64,000 bases of DNA from Saturnia japonica (GCA_033032175.1 CM065322.1:1426001-1490000); one strand, 5' to 3'; shown: positions 42,963 to 55,769, numbered from the stretch's first letter. Numbers and translations are program-made. The notes: a model not told the origin generated them from the sequence alone.

Positions 42963-44685
42963 CAGTGATGGTCATATAAATAGAAACACTACTTATGAAT
43001 AAAGAAAGTATAACTTCAACGTACAAATGTTCGTAAAAAATATACACATTCTCTAATTAATAATCATGCAATAAATATAGCCACTCAAATAAAAAACTCA
43101 TTAAATGCATAAAATATATCTTACTTTTAATTACAAAATAAGTTTTACACATGTAGGAATTTATTTTCTGTTACTGGCAGCTTGGAAGACTAATTAGAAA
43201 CATTTTAAAAAAGCATCTATGGCTCGTTCTTTTTTTGAAATTGGAGAATAACATTTATTTCTTGGCTTTTTCTGTTATTTTGGCGGCAATTCAAAATTTA
43301 ATCTGAATTTTATTTTGTTCAAAATGGGCAAAAATAAAAGTTGTGACGCGTCAACTAGGCAAATAATCTTTAATTTACATATAGATCATAAGTGGGCGTA
43401 CAGAAGAATAGCTGAGTATTGAAATTGTTCTGTTAAGAAAGTTTTTAACGCAATTGATCATTATAAACACATGGAACTGTTGAGAATGTTCTTAGAAAGG
43501 CTCGGCCAAGAAAAACCTCTCCCAGAGAAGATACGCTAATTGTTCATGTTACTAAACAAGACGCAAGTAAAGGCTCCAACCAGATTAAAAAGAAAGTTTT
43601 TTCGCCTGATGACCCGAGAAACATCTCGTCAAGACTGATACGCCGAAGATTAGTGAAAGCTAAATTGTTTGGAAGAATCTCTCGAAAGGTACCGCTTCTT
43701 ACCAAGCAACAGCGAGAGAAGCGATTAATATTCGCTAAATATGTTAATAGGTCGGTACGAGAATGGAAAAAAGTGTTATTTTCAGATGAAACAAAAATAA
43801 ATATGGTAAATTCCGAAGGAAAGCGCTATGTTAGACGTCTTGTAAACAATGCTTTTAATTATAAATACATAAGGAGTATAGTCAAGAACGGTGGCGGTAA
43901 CATTAATGTTTGGGGGTGTTTTTCCGGATGGGGAGTTGGACCCATTCGGAAGATTGTAGGTATAATGGATCAATGGTAATACAAAAATACCTTAGAGCAC
44001 ACAATGATTTCCTACTCGGACGATCATTTGCCTGTAACCTGGATCTTTCAGCATGACAATGACCCTAAACACACGGCCAATAGCGTCAAATGTTTCCTTA
44101 TCGAACAGCGTATATTTGTTTTAGACTGTCCAGCAAATAGTTCGGATTTAAACCCGATAGAAAATCTCTGGTATATTATTAAAAATAAAGTTTCAAACAA
44201 ACGTAACACCAGTCAAAACGAACTATATGAAGCATTTGTTCAAGCATGGAATTCAATCCCCTTAGAAAAATGTATGAAATTGATTGAATCAATGTCACGT
44301 CGTTGCAGTGCTGTTATTGAAAATAAGGGATACCCCACTAAATATTAGTTAAAACTATTGGTAGGCTGTGGATAGTAGCTATTTCGTAAATAACAATACT
44401 AATATTTAAAAAAATATTGTTTCTTATACTTTTTTGTTGTTGTTTCTAATTAGTTGACTATTATTGTTCATACCTTATAACTGATTTAAATGTTTGTCCG
44501 TAATGTAATATTGAAACTTCACTTGTGTAATGGGATTTATATTATTTTTCTAATAAATGATAAATTGTTGAACATATTTTTGTCCTATTTTTTGTTTTAT
44601 ATCAAAATAAAAACGATTGTGGTGAAGTATATTACATAATGTCAAGGACCGTTGTTAGTGTTTCTAATTATACGATATATTATAA
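42963..44685 (+). mobile_element. Tc1-like DNA transposon with outer and inner inverted repeats
   Basis: The left end is TA|CAGTGATGGTCATATAAATA (42,961 on). The outer repeats share TAGAAACACTA (left ~42,981-42,991; right, inverted, near 44,656-44,666). A second, inner pair is perfect over 13 bp: CTAATTAGAAACA (43,190-43,202) and TGTTTCTAATTAG (44,441-44,453). Such paired binding sites at each end (IR/DR type) are known in Tc1-like elements. The right outermost bases are diverged. Confidence 0.78.
43324..44348 (+). pseudogene. Tc1-like transposase (DD34E), three lesions
   Basis: ATG at 43,324 gives MGKNKSCDASTRQIIFNLHI, an N-terminal helix-turn-helix. A TGA interrupts at 43,420-43,422, and a frameshift occurs near 43,480-43,500. 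The HTH/linker continues to KKVFSPDDPRNISSRLIRRR, then LTKQQREKRLIFAKYV. The catalytic core is complete: VLFSDETKIN (Asp), FQHDNDPKHTANS (Asp), SSDLNPIENLW (Glu), with 34 residues between the last two. One in-frame TAA (43,977-43,979) splits the core. The C-terminal end is RCSAVIENKGYPTKY. The catalytic triad is intact, so the copy is young or only lightly decayed. Confidence 0.85.
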
Positions 44686-46614
44686 TATATATATATACAT
44701 AAATACTTTTATGTGCATTTAGTAAAAAACTCTTATTTTGACATTATAAACAGACACTTTAATTTTATTATTTGTATAGATGTATACTAGCGACTCACCC
44801 CAGCGTCGCACGGGTGCAATTTACAAAGGGTGTCATTTAGGTTAAAAAAGTATGTTCGATTTATTTAGAGTTGATCCTTTTAGTACTGATAGATCATAAC
44901 TTCATAGTTACGAAATCTGCGCTTAACTAGTGACGAGTAATTCATAGCCCATAGATAGCCCGTGGTGCGCGTGGCAACAGCGATGCGGAGTGCCGGCCAA
45001 CCGTTTCGCTAGGAATGATTTCTTAGGTTGCGCTTAATTAATAATCCCTGATATCTTCTACGGCATTAATTTAAATAATATAATGCCAAGGACAACTTTA
45101 ATCTACGTTAAATTACCAAGTCAACTAACATATTTATCTGGATAATGATTAATACTGAATTCCTTGATTATTGTATAAACAAAGAGTGAAATGTGGAAAA
45201 TAGTTTCGAAAACAACCTGATAATTTGAATTCTTATGTTGAAAATAAAAACGATTACTGTGAGAAAGTGAAAATATGTTCTAAGGAACCATGTCATCGAA
45301 TTTAAAGAAAAGAAAAACGGAATTAATAGTTTTAAAAAAATACTTATACGCTAGTTGGGAATCGGACCTAATCATTAGAAAAACTTATGTTATTTTATTA
45401 AAATAATTAATAGCGTAGGTTGTATGCAATAAATGTTGCCAGGAAACTCTGTGTCTAAAGTTAAAAGAAATTGCTGAATTTAATTATTTATTTGTAGATG
45501 CTTATGTTTAAAATGGAGGCCATTATCACAATAATCAACCGTTTTACGTAACGATCTTGTTACAGTATTTTTTTTGTATTTTCAAGTGGCGAATTTGCTT
45601 TAAAATGATTTAAGTGGATGTTATTAGACCTTCAACAGTATCTGTTTTTATATACTTTATATAATAGTTAATTTAACCCTACAAGAAATAATCAAGTAGG
45701 GTTAAATCTGGCGAACTCTTTTATACCAATGCATTCTCTTTGGAAGTTATTATTTAAGAAGTCGAGCTGTGATTCGACTATTGCAGTAAAGACGACGTCA
45801 AGTTACATTTCATTTAACTAATGGGTTGGATTTCTGCATTTGTTCGTTGTGTAAAATTTATAATGATCCTTAGACTAACATATACATCGAAATATTAGAC
45901 CTGTTACAATTCCTACGTGAAATACTGGATAAAGATATAGTCTGAGTGTATTTTCAAGAAAATAAAGCATCGACACACAATATTTACGTTAAAACTGAGA
46001 GTTTACAAAACCAGACACGACACCTTTAAGGGTCCAACAGCGGCTATAAAAATAAACTCACTCCTTACCTAACCGTTAAACCTCCTCACACCGTTACATA
46101 AAAGAGTTAATTATTATTATATCTAAGAAAATGACAGTTATTGTAAACATATCAAAACAAAATATTTCAATTCAGTATTTTCATTTAATTTTAGACACAA
46201 GGTTCCCAAGCAACTTTTGTTAAGTTTATCTAATTTGTTATTTTAGTTAATAAACATACACGACATAAGTGAAACCACGAACAAAATCATGTTTAACATA
46301 ACAAAAGCACCAATTAAATACATTAACCACATTTCAACATTAATCTTCGAAGTGAAGGGAACTGGGAAACATCCGTTTCTCGTTACCTACATAAAATCGT
46401 TTCATCTCGTTCCCACGCGTTCTAATTTTACATAAGTTACCGAGTGAGAAAGTGACAGATGTAATGTTGGGTGGGTAAATTTGTACAGATTAAAAATATT
46501 CCCCAGTGAATACATCAGAAGTGAGTTAGAACTTTGCTTTGAATGAGAATGCTCATTCTGGGCGGACATGTTTACATTTTAGCAAAGCTTACTAAATTAG
46601 AACAAAAATTGGAT
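44686..46614. other. AT-rich region with one GC-richer repeat-like head
   Basis: At 44,785-45,040 a segment begins CTAGCGACTCACCCCAGCGT and looks like another repeat head of the rep-B/C/H type, but no second copy was identified. The remainder to 46.6 kb shows nothing. Confidence 0.35.
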
Positions 46615-47060
46615 TAATATAAATAAATCTATAGTTTTGTCTGTACATTTTTTCCAAATTTCCTGTTAAATATCCTATATGAAGGGCACGTATCACGAAA
46701 ATGCCATTAAATTTGGTTTGTACGTCCGGATTTTAGTCAAAAACGATTTGACCGAAAAGTAAAATTTTGTCAAGGGTCAACTGATAAGACTATAAGAATT
46801 TTCATAATACATTTAGAAATTGTAAAAAACGTCATCAATTCTCAACCAATTCTGATAAAATTTTATAGACAGAAAGCAATATTATTTTATAACTAATGGG
46901 CTATAAGAATTTTCAATAATAAGTGTAGAAATCTTTAAAAAAAAGTTCTCTACTGATTTTGATGTAATTTTGTACACGAGAAGTATTATATATGTAATTT
47001 CTCAATAGACTGACTATATGAAGTGACAAAAATATGAGAAATAAAATATGTAGTTTTAAT
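46615..47060 (-). repeat. rep-H copy (reverse), three modules
   Basis: TTGTCTGTACATTTTTTCC tail, ATCACGAAAATGCC, then three modules: GAATTTTCATAATACATTTA, TCTCAACCAATTCTGATAAA, GCTATAAGAATTTTCAATAA, TCTACTGATTTTGATGTAAT and TTGTACACGAGAAGTATTAT. The GC-rich head is lost. Confidence 0.6.
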
Positions 47061-48470
47061 TAATTTATTAAATTAATAAACTAAAAAAGCATTAGTTACG
47101 ATATGAGTACCTATACATTTTACCCTTGCCAATATTTTAACTTCATTGTAGAGAAAACGCAAACATATATTTTTTTTAAACAATACATGATAGGTGATAG
47201 ATACCTTCAATAGTTTTTAGTAAGGTTGTGACTCGTTTAATATATCCAATGGTTAATTATAATAGTGTGGAGCACTTTGGTTAAAATAATTAAAAGTACA
47301 CACAACTAAAAAGTCTAAATAAGTCTAAACTCTCTAAATACCCCAATTAGATATTAAGTAAATCTAATCATCCCTAGACAGTTCTTGTGATTATCGAACT
47401 TTCTGCTTTCCATCAGTCCACCACAGTTTATCACGTTTGGATAAAAACGCACGTAATGATCTCTGGGTTCAAAACTTGAACTACATATCTACATATATAC
47501 ATCAAAAACTACTAGTTACAAAAGATTGCTAGAAGGTTCTACTACGGAAGTGTCATCGCCATTCCCATGTATGTCGCAAAGAAACAGTATTTGTGCTACT
47601 TTATTACGGTTCAGACTTAGAATTACTAAAACTTGTTTGTTCTAACTTAGAATTCAGCCTAGGATACGGATATCTTAAGCTTGGTTGTACACAGCTATAG
47701 GCCACAATGATATCAAAGGCTGAGATGACCACGATGCTGAACACATATCAAAAGCCATAAATTGATCTGGATTATCCACACTGCGGGATCCTTTGTCTTG
47801 TATGGTCTTTTTAATATTATTTATAATTATTTTTTTTAATTTGTTTTTTTTTTTATGTTTAAGACGTTCCTACGTAAGTTTAAAGTATGCGATATGATGT
47901 GAAACTAAGCCTTATAAAATTAAAATTTAAAAAGCACTATGAAATGTTCCACACGTTGCAAGTAGAAAAGTATTATGATGAATTTAAAAGTTATAATTAA
48001 TTTGGGTTTTCTCCACATGGCTATTATGTGTTAGTCACATATTTTTGCCTTACAAGCATTAAGTCTTAACACGCAGTGTGATTAAACGCAAGCGGTTAGG
48101 AACTGCCGAAAAATGTATAAAATATGTGATGTCTAGTTTTTTTTCTGTGACTAATTTTAAAATCTTAACTTGTTAAATTTTTGTAGCGATTTGAAAACAT
48201 ACGATTTTTTTTATCCCATAGTAATCTTAAAATATAAATTTAACAAGATGACAAGATGGCGGCTCCCTTGTTAAAGGTGTCCAGAGAGTTTTTGCTGTAA
48301 CATAAACTACATGTTTCTAGTTGTTATTTATAATACCATTCAGTAGTGCACAATAACCAAAATGCATCACGTAAAACGCCACCAAAAAAAACTACATAAC
48401 ATAAACTTATTTATGAATAAAATTAAATCCACCACATGACAGTATTTTGTCTGAAACTCTAATATTTACT
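47061..48470. other. AT-rich spacer
   Basis: Long T runs (about 47,830-47,860) and no recognisable gene or element. Confidence 0.4.
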
Positions 48471-48740
48471 GCATCATTAGGCCTAGTGGTGGGAAGCGTG
48501 ACTGCTATGATCGAGGTCCTGGGTTCGATTCCCAGGTCGAGCAAAGAGTTTATTGGGGTTTTTTATGAAATTCTCAGTAGCATCTCAGATTTTGGCTTTA
48601 TGCCCGATTAATGGCACTATGCTCGCCCTCTATTATATGGGACCTAAAAATCCATACACGGCGTACTGTGGGTGTACATTAGTACACTCTTCCTAACCCT
48701 TCGGGGATACAGTCGTGATGGTATGTTCATGTTTTTGTTA
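48471..48740 (+). repeat. SINE-2 copy 1 (tRNA-derived)
   Basis: tRNA-like head with A-box TTAGGCCTAGTGG and B-box GGGTTCGATTCCC (48,521-48,533). Body with GAATTCTCAGTAGCA-like, ATTATATGGGACCTAAAA, TGTGGGTGTACATTAGTACA and CCTAACCCTTCGGGGATACA. The second copy at 53,659-53,915 has the same order. Confidence 0.8.
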
Positions 48741-48979
48741 AATAATGTGTGTATATATGTGTAACATGAAACTGTATATTTTTAATTTAAACAGTAACGT
48801 AGCTACGATCAAAAAATATGAACACCTTATATCTATTAACAAAAACAAAACTTTTCTGTTCAAGGAAAAACAACGTGCAAAATAAATACGTAACATATTC
48901 TAATTACGACATATTCCATGATGAATCGTTTTGAGTAGAAAATGAATGTTAGATTTAAGCAAATACCGTTCATATTCAA
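48741..48979. other. short spacer
   Basis: AT-rich, nothing recognised. Confidence 0.4.
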
Positions 48980-49235
48980 GGCCCCGTATAGCAAGAATTT
49001 GATGGCCGTTTCATTCCGCCCCCGTTGCCGCCCGCCCCAAGAAAGTAACAGGTAAATGTGGCACATTACGTATTGTGTAGCGAAAGTTCGCAGTGCTTCG
49101 CATTGGCAGTCTCGGCCGAGCAACACAGGAGGACGGACGCACCCGCCTTCAATTAAAAAAGAATTAACTATTTCATATTCAAATAAATTAACTAGATATA
49201 TTCCATATTGTTCCCGTTGGCGGTTAACAAAGGTA
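48980..49235 (+). promoter_or_regulatory. possible CpG-rich promoter with noncoding first exon
   Basis: A ~170-bp CpG- and GC-rich block (GCCCCCGTTGCCGCCCGCCC, CTCGGCCGAGCAACACAGGA) stands alone in AT-rich DNA, followed by AACAAAGGTAAGAATT, a good 5' splice donor at about 49,230. It resembles the promoter plus first exon of gene 2, but no downstream coding exon is visible, so this is tentative. Confidence 0.3.
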
Positions 49236-50769
49236 AGAATTTAATTAAATATTTTTTTGTAAATATTACTCGTACACTTATAGAATCGATTCGACGATTA
49301 TCACAATCGAATTTGGAGTTTTAAGAAATATTTATAATTAAATTACTGTTAAAATGAAAATGAAATTATTTAACATTGTATTGTAGGAATATCTTTGACA
49401 TCTATTTTTATTTAAATTTTATTAAGTGATGTAATAATACATTTAAATAATTTACTTTCAATGATAAAATAGTTTTATATCGACGTTGATTCATTAAGAA
49501 AATAAAAGAAAAATTACTACTTATATTAAGCAAGAACTAAATAAGAGCCTTTATATTTTCTTAGTTTATACATATAATGTGCTGCAGAATTGACTTATTT
49601 TTAAAATACATATCTGTAACAAAGGAGATAAGATATGAACTGTTGCGCCCGTAATCAACAAGTAGAGTTTTCTCCGACGGACGATTTCAACCAGATCTTA
49701 TTGTTAGAGAAAAATCAATTTTCACAATTGACATTTTTACTTACCAAGTAATTTAAAAAATTTGTAAGAAAGGAACTATTATTTTATTTCTTAAATTCTA
49801 AAAAGGATTTCATAGATTATTTCTAAAAATTATATCTCCTTTCTTTTGTACCAGCTATATTATAAATTCATTATTATACATACATAATATTTATATATTG
49901 TACATTCTTTGTGAGACGAAATAGTTGAAAAGCCATAGAGATTTTGTTTTTTTTTTTAATAAGCATCTCTACATTAACGATAGATATGAAGTTAATTATC
50001 ATTTATTTTAATTTTATTAGCAATTATCATGAAGTAAATATCTGAATCATCCTCCATTATGTGGTAATGCGAATCATTAATAAATTTTTTACTAAAAAAA
50101 AAAAGCGAATGTGAAAAACGAATTGTAAAAAATATAACAACATAACGATTAAAAATGTAAAACAGTCTTACAACGTTGAACCGTTCAATTAATTTTAAAT
50201 TAAGACCTTCAGACGAGCTATGTAACTAAGCAATCACCATGGCACTCACCTTCGTCTTCTAAATCTATACTAGGTACTAATTAAAAGAGATGCATATTTG
50301 TAGTAGTTAATCTCTGGAACTACTAATCCTATTCTATAAATTATTTCAGCAATAGGAATCTATATTATCTCTAAGTGATATGGGTTATTTTTATTGTTAT
50401 GAAAATTTATATTATAACTAGTTAGTCTGGTAAACTTGTTCTGACCTTTCCGGTAGTTATTGGTTTGATAAGAGCGCCGCCTATCGGATCCTACTGATTA
50501 AAAAATATATTATGTGAACATGAACTCAAGCGATCGATCGAGTCGTTTAGAAATTACATATTACAAACAGACGTACTTATACAAGATTTTTGTATATAAG
50601 ATTGACGCGAACGAAATATCTTTAACACAGAATTACATGTGTAAATAATTCCTCTAATAATAAAACTTAGAGCAAAAGATATCCATTTACAAGTAAAATC
50701 GAGAACAAGAAAAAGGAATCGAAATGTTTTTCTTCATTTGGCGTTTTTGGTGACTACAAGGTTGGTGTT
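49236..50769. other. AT-rich spacer
   Basis: No coding exon, repeats or RNA genes recognised. If the CpG block before it is a promoter, this would be intron. Confidence 0.35.
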
Positions 50770-50975
50770 ATTTTTCATCATTATAGGCAATGCCTTCAGT
50801 TCACTTTCGACTTGATACCGGCGTAAGCGAGAAGAAACTTTTGTCCTTTTTTAACAACAGAGTTTGCGCCTTACGCTGTAATTTCCTATCTCCTTTGTTT
50901 CAACATGATGATCACAAAATTTGTACCGTGTTCAAATTGCTTTCAGTGAGAGTATAACGCGTCTACATATAAAAA
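50770..50975 (+). repeat. rep-I copy 2
   Basis: TTCGACTTGATACCGGCGTA, GAGAAGAAACTTTTGTCC, ACGCTGTAATTTCCTATCTC and GAGAGTATAACGCGTCTACA match 40,530-40,695 closely. Confidence 0.65.
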
Positions 50976-51429
50976 CTCATTGATTGTTATTTATAGGTGT
51001 ATTTTACATCAATAATCCACACCTGAAAACAAGGTCACGTTAATATAAAACCTCCTATATAAATGTAAATTTCCCACTTTGATCGGCTTATTATCGCTAC
51101 TCCAAAACATATTATTACTTGATCTACATAATACATCGTATAAAAGTTGTACACAGTAATTTTCCAAGTTACGATTAAAAATGAATGTTAATAAAGTCGT
51201 GTATACTGTAAATGGGTAGGTAGCTCGCGCAGACTACCTTATATATTGATTAATTTAAATTTAGGAATACCGTCGTTGAAGAGTCGTAGTCACGTCGACG
51301 TTGACAATATATTTTTTGTTTTAACTTCTATTTTGCTAGGCAGAAATATATTTATTTTATTTTATTTTAGACAGAACTTTGTATTATATTGTTTTTTTTG
51401 TATTCCTTTCACACATTTTATTAATACCT

Positions 51430-51575
51430 ATATGGTTGTAGCATGAGGTTATTATATACCTTATAGCCTTCCCCAATAAGTAAGCTAAAATATTTAAAAG
51501 TAATTTTTCATACCTGGTCGGTAGTACCAGAGTTTAGCGCGTTCAAACGAACAGACAAAAACAATTTCTTGAGCT
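51430..51575 (+). repeat. rep-C fragment
   Basis: TATAGCCTTCCCCAATAAGT, CGGTAGTACCAGAGTTTAGC and GCGTTCAAACGAACAGACAA match the 3' half of 61,565-61,860. Confidence 0.5.
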
Positions 51576-52011
51576 TTACAATATCAGTACTAATGAAAAT
51601 GACAAACTTGAACAATTTTTTTTTGGAAACTAAGTGCCAATATACTGATAACAATAGTTTTGTGGTCAGGGGTTCATTAAATTAGATTTTATTTACTTTG
51701 AATTGTTTCAAATGAGGACCACTGTCGGCATATACTTATTCCTCGGCTGTCGGCACTGTTCATATTGTCATAGGTATAATTTAATCATTTAGGCTAACGT
51801 AATTATAATATTTAAATTTAATATCGACTAAGAATTTATAATCATTTTAAATTTGCATAAAAGCATACAATTTTGACAAATTTACGCGTTTCGTTCAAAT
51901 AAGAAACATTAATAATATGTTATCGTTAAAAATGTAGAACATAACATGTAAAACTGTATTTTTTTAATAAAAATCGGAAAATACACGAAGAATGTTACAA
52001 TTTATCGATAT

Positions 52012-52430
52012 CTAGCGGTATGCCCGCGGCTCCGCACGCGTTTGTTACGCGTAAATTAATGAAATTTTAAATCTTTGGGTTTTTTACGGTTTCTAAAAGT
52101 AATATTGAAAGTTCTTATACTCTATCAGTTGGCCAGTGACATAAACATCTCGTGTACAACATTTCATGAGAATTGGTCAACCCATTTTTAAGTTAAATCA
52201 GGATATACAAACAGACAGACAGACAAAATTTTTTTTTAAGGGCGTATGTTCGGAATCTTTCTTGCACTATGCCTATCGGGAAAGTTCAAAAAATTTACTG
52301 TACAGACAGAATTACGGATTTTTTTTGATTATATCGATAATAGTTAGTAATAGACGAATTTTATGTCTCGTGATATCATTTTTTATGTTGTAAGAATATT
52401 TTAAATTGTTGTGTGCATATGTACGAATAA
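52012..52430 (+). repeat. rep-H copy, one module, best-preserved ends
   Basis: Head CTAGCGGTATGCCCGCGGCT, then CGCGTTTGTTACGCG, GGTTTCTAAAAGTAATATTG, TATCAGTTGGCCAGTGACAT, CTCGTGTACAACATTTCATG, GATATACAAACAGACAGACA and tail CTATGCCTATCGGGAAAGTT, TACAGACAGAATTACGGATT. Confidence 0.65.
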
Positions 52431-53655
52431 AGTTTTCGTAAAACTGAACACGCTCTATGCCTATGCCTACATCTTAATTGAAAAATATAAAACTTTATTC
52501 AGGGAAAACCTCATTAACAAACACCCCAACTCGACGACCTAAAAGTCCCGACGCTCCTTTTTTAGAAAAAATGTAAATTAAATTAAGCCAGCGCTTCTAA
52601 AATATTATTACAAGAATAAAAAAATACTAAATTTATCTACCAACAATTTTTTTAAAGCTTGACGGAAGGACTGATGCCACTCTTTCTGGAAAATCAAATC
52701 AGTAATTAATTTATACTAAATTTTTTTTGCTGTGTCCGCCTAAAAACCTAGATTAACGATTGTTTCGTTTTTCTGGAACAAAACACCTTTGTTAGTACTT
52801 GTTGAGATGAAAATGAAAAAGCAAAAAATGAATCTAATCGTGGAAACAATTAACGACAAATATTGTCATTTAATAAGAAAGACGAAATATCCGTTAATCT
52901 GTTTTCAGGCGGAAGTAGCTAAGAAATTTCGGATAAATTGATTACAATGGATCTCCGGAAAGTAATGCCTACGCCAATCAAAAGTCAAAAGAGTTTTCCA
53001 TAAAAGTTATAAATTTTCTTACGATAACATTCCACGAATAGGAATCCTATTGATAAGCTTACGTTGATTTGTTTAATTTTCCGCAGCTTTGAAAGTTTAG
53101 GGACCCTTAATATATCGCATAATTTTCTAGCTGAAATCGAGTTTTGTACATATTTTACAGTAAGTAGATCTTAAGACATAAAGTACGAATAACGCAGAAT
53201 GGACACGATGCGGATGTAAATTGAAAGAATCTTCTGTCTGGATAAAAATTGACGATTACTGAATGAAAAATTGGGTCGTTTTCGTCGTACGTGTTCAAAG
53301 ATTCCCCCGAGGGTTTGAGCGTGTGTATGTATTCTTATATAACGATCCCGCACCGGAATTAAAGTAAAAATAACAACCAATAAATGAACACGGATATTGG
53401 ATTACGAGTCATACTGTCTTCGATTATAGATCAGAATCATATAGTAAGCGAGATGTTTAAAAACATAGTCTTAATAAGAGTGTCAATTTGCATTAAAAAA
53501 TGCGCTATAATTACTTTTTGTAAATCGTCCAAATGAACAAACCGGTGCGTTTTCTCTCTTTAATCTTAGGTTATTTAAATACAAAATGCTATCCAAACAG
53601 ATTTAGTATTTTACCACCCAAGAAGATGGTAAAAGGTGAGCATTATAAAACAGTG
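52431..53655. other. AT-rich spacer
   Basis: Nothing recognised. Confidence 0.4.
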
Positions 53656-53658
53656 ACT

Positions 53659-53915
53659 GCCTCATTAGCCTAGTGGTCGTAAGCGCGACTGCTATGACCG
53701 AGGTCTTGGGTGCGATTCCCAGGTCGAACAAAGTGTTATTGAGTTTTTCCTATGAATTCTCAGTAGCAGCTCGGAGTTTAGTTTCGTGCACGACTAATGG
53801 CAATAAGCTCGCTCCCTATTACATGGGACCTAAAACATACTCGGCGAACTGTGGGTGTACATTAGTACACTCGTGCCTAACCCTTCGGAGAATACAGGCG
53901 TGATGGTGTGTTATG
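53659..53915 (+). repeat. SINE-2 copy 2 (tRNA-derived)
   Basis: A-box TTAGCCTAGTGG (53,665-53,676) and B-box GGGTGCGATTCCC (53,708-53,720; one change from consensus) 31 bp apart, as in tRNA promoters. Body matches 48,471-48,740. Confidence 0.8.
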
Positions 53916-53924
53916 TTATTATAA

Positions 53925-54060
53925 CACATCCTATCACCATACTATGCTCTCATCAGAGCGTTTTCCTTCACCGAAAGCTCAGAATTACTTCTACTTACGT
54001 CTACGTCTATCGACGCGGTACCTGAGAGCGCTATCATTGACCCACCGTCGCTTCAAAACT
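53925..54060 (-). repeat. SINE-1 copy 3 (reverse, partial)
   Basis: CCTTCACCGAAAGCTCAGAA, TACGTCTACGTCTATCGACG and CGCTATCATTGACCCACCGT match the promoter half of SINE-1 in reverse. It abuts SINE-2 copy 2. Confidence 0.55.
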
Positions 54061-54419
54061 TATAATACATTAAATTTAATTCATTCATTCAAATTCAAAA
54101 AACTTAACTGTATAGTTTAGCTAAATTTAAATTATTTATAATTAATAAAAATACTGTTTATATACACAACGTTCAATAATTTTTAGTTAATTTAAAAATA
54201 ATCAGTAACATTTTTGGAGTTATGTTTATTTTCTTACTGTAAATTAGTACATAATATTATGTATAACTTCTTATTTGGTTATAAAAAATTAAATTTGTTA
54301 TATTGTATTCGATTTAACACAAAAATGTAATAACAGTTTCGTCTCTTGTATTTGTCTACATTACCATATTGGCCCACTTTTAGACTTCATAGAAATTCAA
54401 ATTCCGTTGTGGTTTATAT

Positions 54420-54640
54420 TTTAATATCTGGACGATCGAGTTTTGCTCGGTGTCTAACGAAAAAAAAATATCTAGGTGTACTTGGAATGTAAAACATTAT
54501 CTAAATACAAAGTTTCATCCAAATCGTTGGAGCAGTTTCCGAGAAACCCATTACATATATATATACAAGAATTGCTCACTTATTATAATAAGATTCGTTT
54601 TTAGGGCAGCGTTAACTAACTCTACTAATCGTAAATAAAC
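54420..54640 (-). repeat. rep-D copy 2 (reverse)
   Basis: GATCGAGTTTTGCTCGGTGT, AATACAAAGTTTCATCCAAA, TCGTTGGAGCAGTTTCCGAG and AAGAATTGCTCACTTATTAT are the reverse of 27,570-27,765. Confidence 0.6.
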
Positions 54641-54989
54641 ATGTAGTTAACAATGATAACATATTAATTTTAGATATGAGTTTTTATCGACCAACATAAG
54701 ATGGAAATACTCTAATGTCACTTTATTACCTATTTATATTTTCCTTTTCAAAAAGCGCATAAAATTTAAACTACTACGCATTACTATTAATTAAGCTTCT
54801 CGAAAATCCACTGTCATATTCCCTTGTGTGGTCTAATTTGAATAACATGTATTTGATTTTGATTTCACGGCCGAGTAGTATGTTATCACAGTACTCGGAA
54901 TAATGCCAACACGTCGAAATGTTACTCATGAATATAGTAACAGAAATAACATCAGTTCCAAGCTCATTTGTAAAGCAATATCGATTTAG

Positions 54990-55125
54990 ATTCTCATACA
55001 ATATGCATGAGAGTAACAGCGACGCCGAGCCACGCAACTCAGCGCTATTCAGCGCCACTCAACGCCGCCCAACGCCGCCCGCCCAACGCCTCGAGACCGC
55101 GACCTAAACGCTACGCATCGCGTGA
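54990..55125. promoter_or_regulatory. isolated CpG-rich block with short imperfect tandem units
   Basis: Repeats of CAGCGC/CAACGCCGCC (about 55,040-55,090) within AT-rich DNA. No TATA box, exon or splice donor is evident next to it, so it may be a promoter, an expanded repeat or neither. Confidence 0.3.
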
Positions 55126-55769
55126 AGCTCTCATTGTTCGTTTAATAGCCTAAATAACATTGATACTCAATATGAATAACATCGTACCTTACTTAGCAAC
55201 CATTTTCAGAATAGCCATTGAAAAAATTCTTAACTTTAAGTATTTTTTTTTAGCACAATGATTCAAATGTAAATTCGATGATAACTTTTTTTAAAGCTCT
55301 TTCCGCTCAATATTTCTAAATTGTAATTTATAAATTAATGATGATGACATTTTACATTGAAAAAGCTTCTTTTTTTAAAATTTATATTTATATTTTTAGT
55401 CAAGTAAAAGTGGGTCTATTAGTCTTACAGATAAGGTTGTAAAAGTCAATTATAAAGCTTTTGTTAATGAATTTGCTTAGTTTTCTTTTAAACGTGTCAA
55501 GGGACTTTGTTTTGATTTTTGCTTTGGTTTGAGAAAAGCTTGTACATATTATGATATATATAATGTATTGTGATATATATTGTATTGTATTATGATAATT
55601 AAACAGCTAATATACATACAATATATAAATATTTAAGACCCAGACATACAACTGACAATAGTTGTGCTCATCGAACAAAAATCAATCATGTGCGGGGATC
55701 GAATTCGTGACCTCTTTGTTCTGTAGTGGTTTTTTAGCTATGCATGATAGTGAGTTGAGAGAATATTAT
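55126..55769. other. AT-rich spacer
   Basis: Nothing recognised except short TA-rich microsatellite-like stretches near 55,550-55,600. Confidence 0.4.

Noticed and set aside
48471..48545. tRNA-like sequence with A and B boxes, as at 53,659-53,730
   Set aside because: No acceptor stem pairing is evident, and each is followed by the same 190-bp body, so these are SINE heads and not tRNA genes.
54774..55107. Frames on both strands over the CpG-rich block near 55.05 kb
   Set aside because: The coding potential follows from composition and short tandem units; no start or splice context supports a gene.
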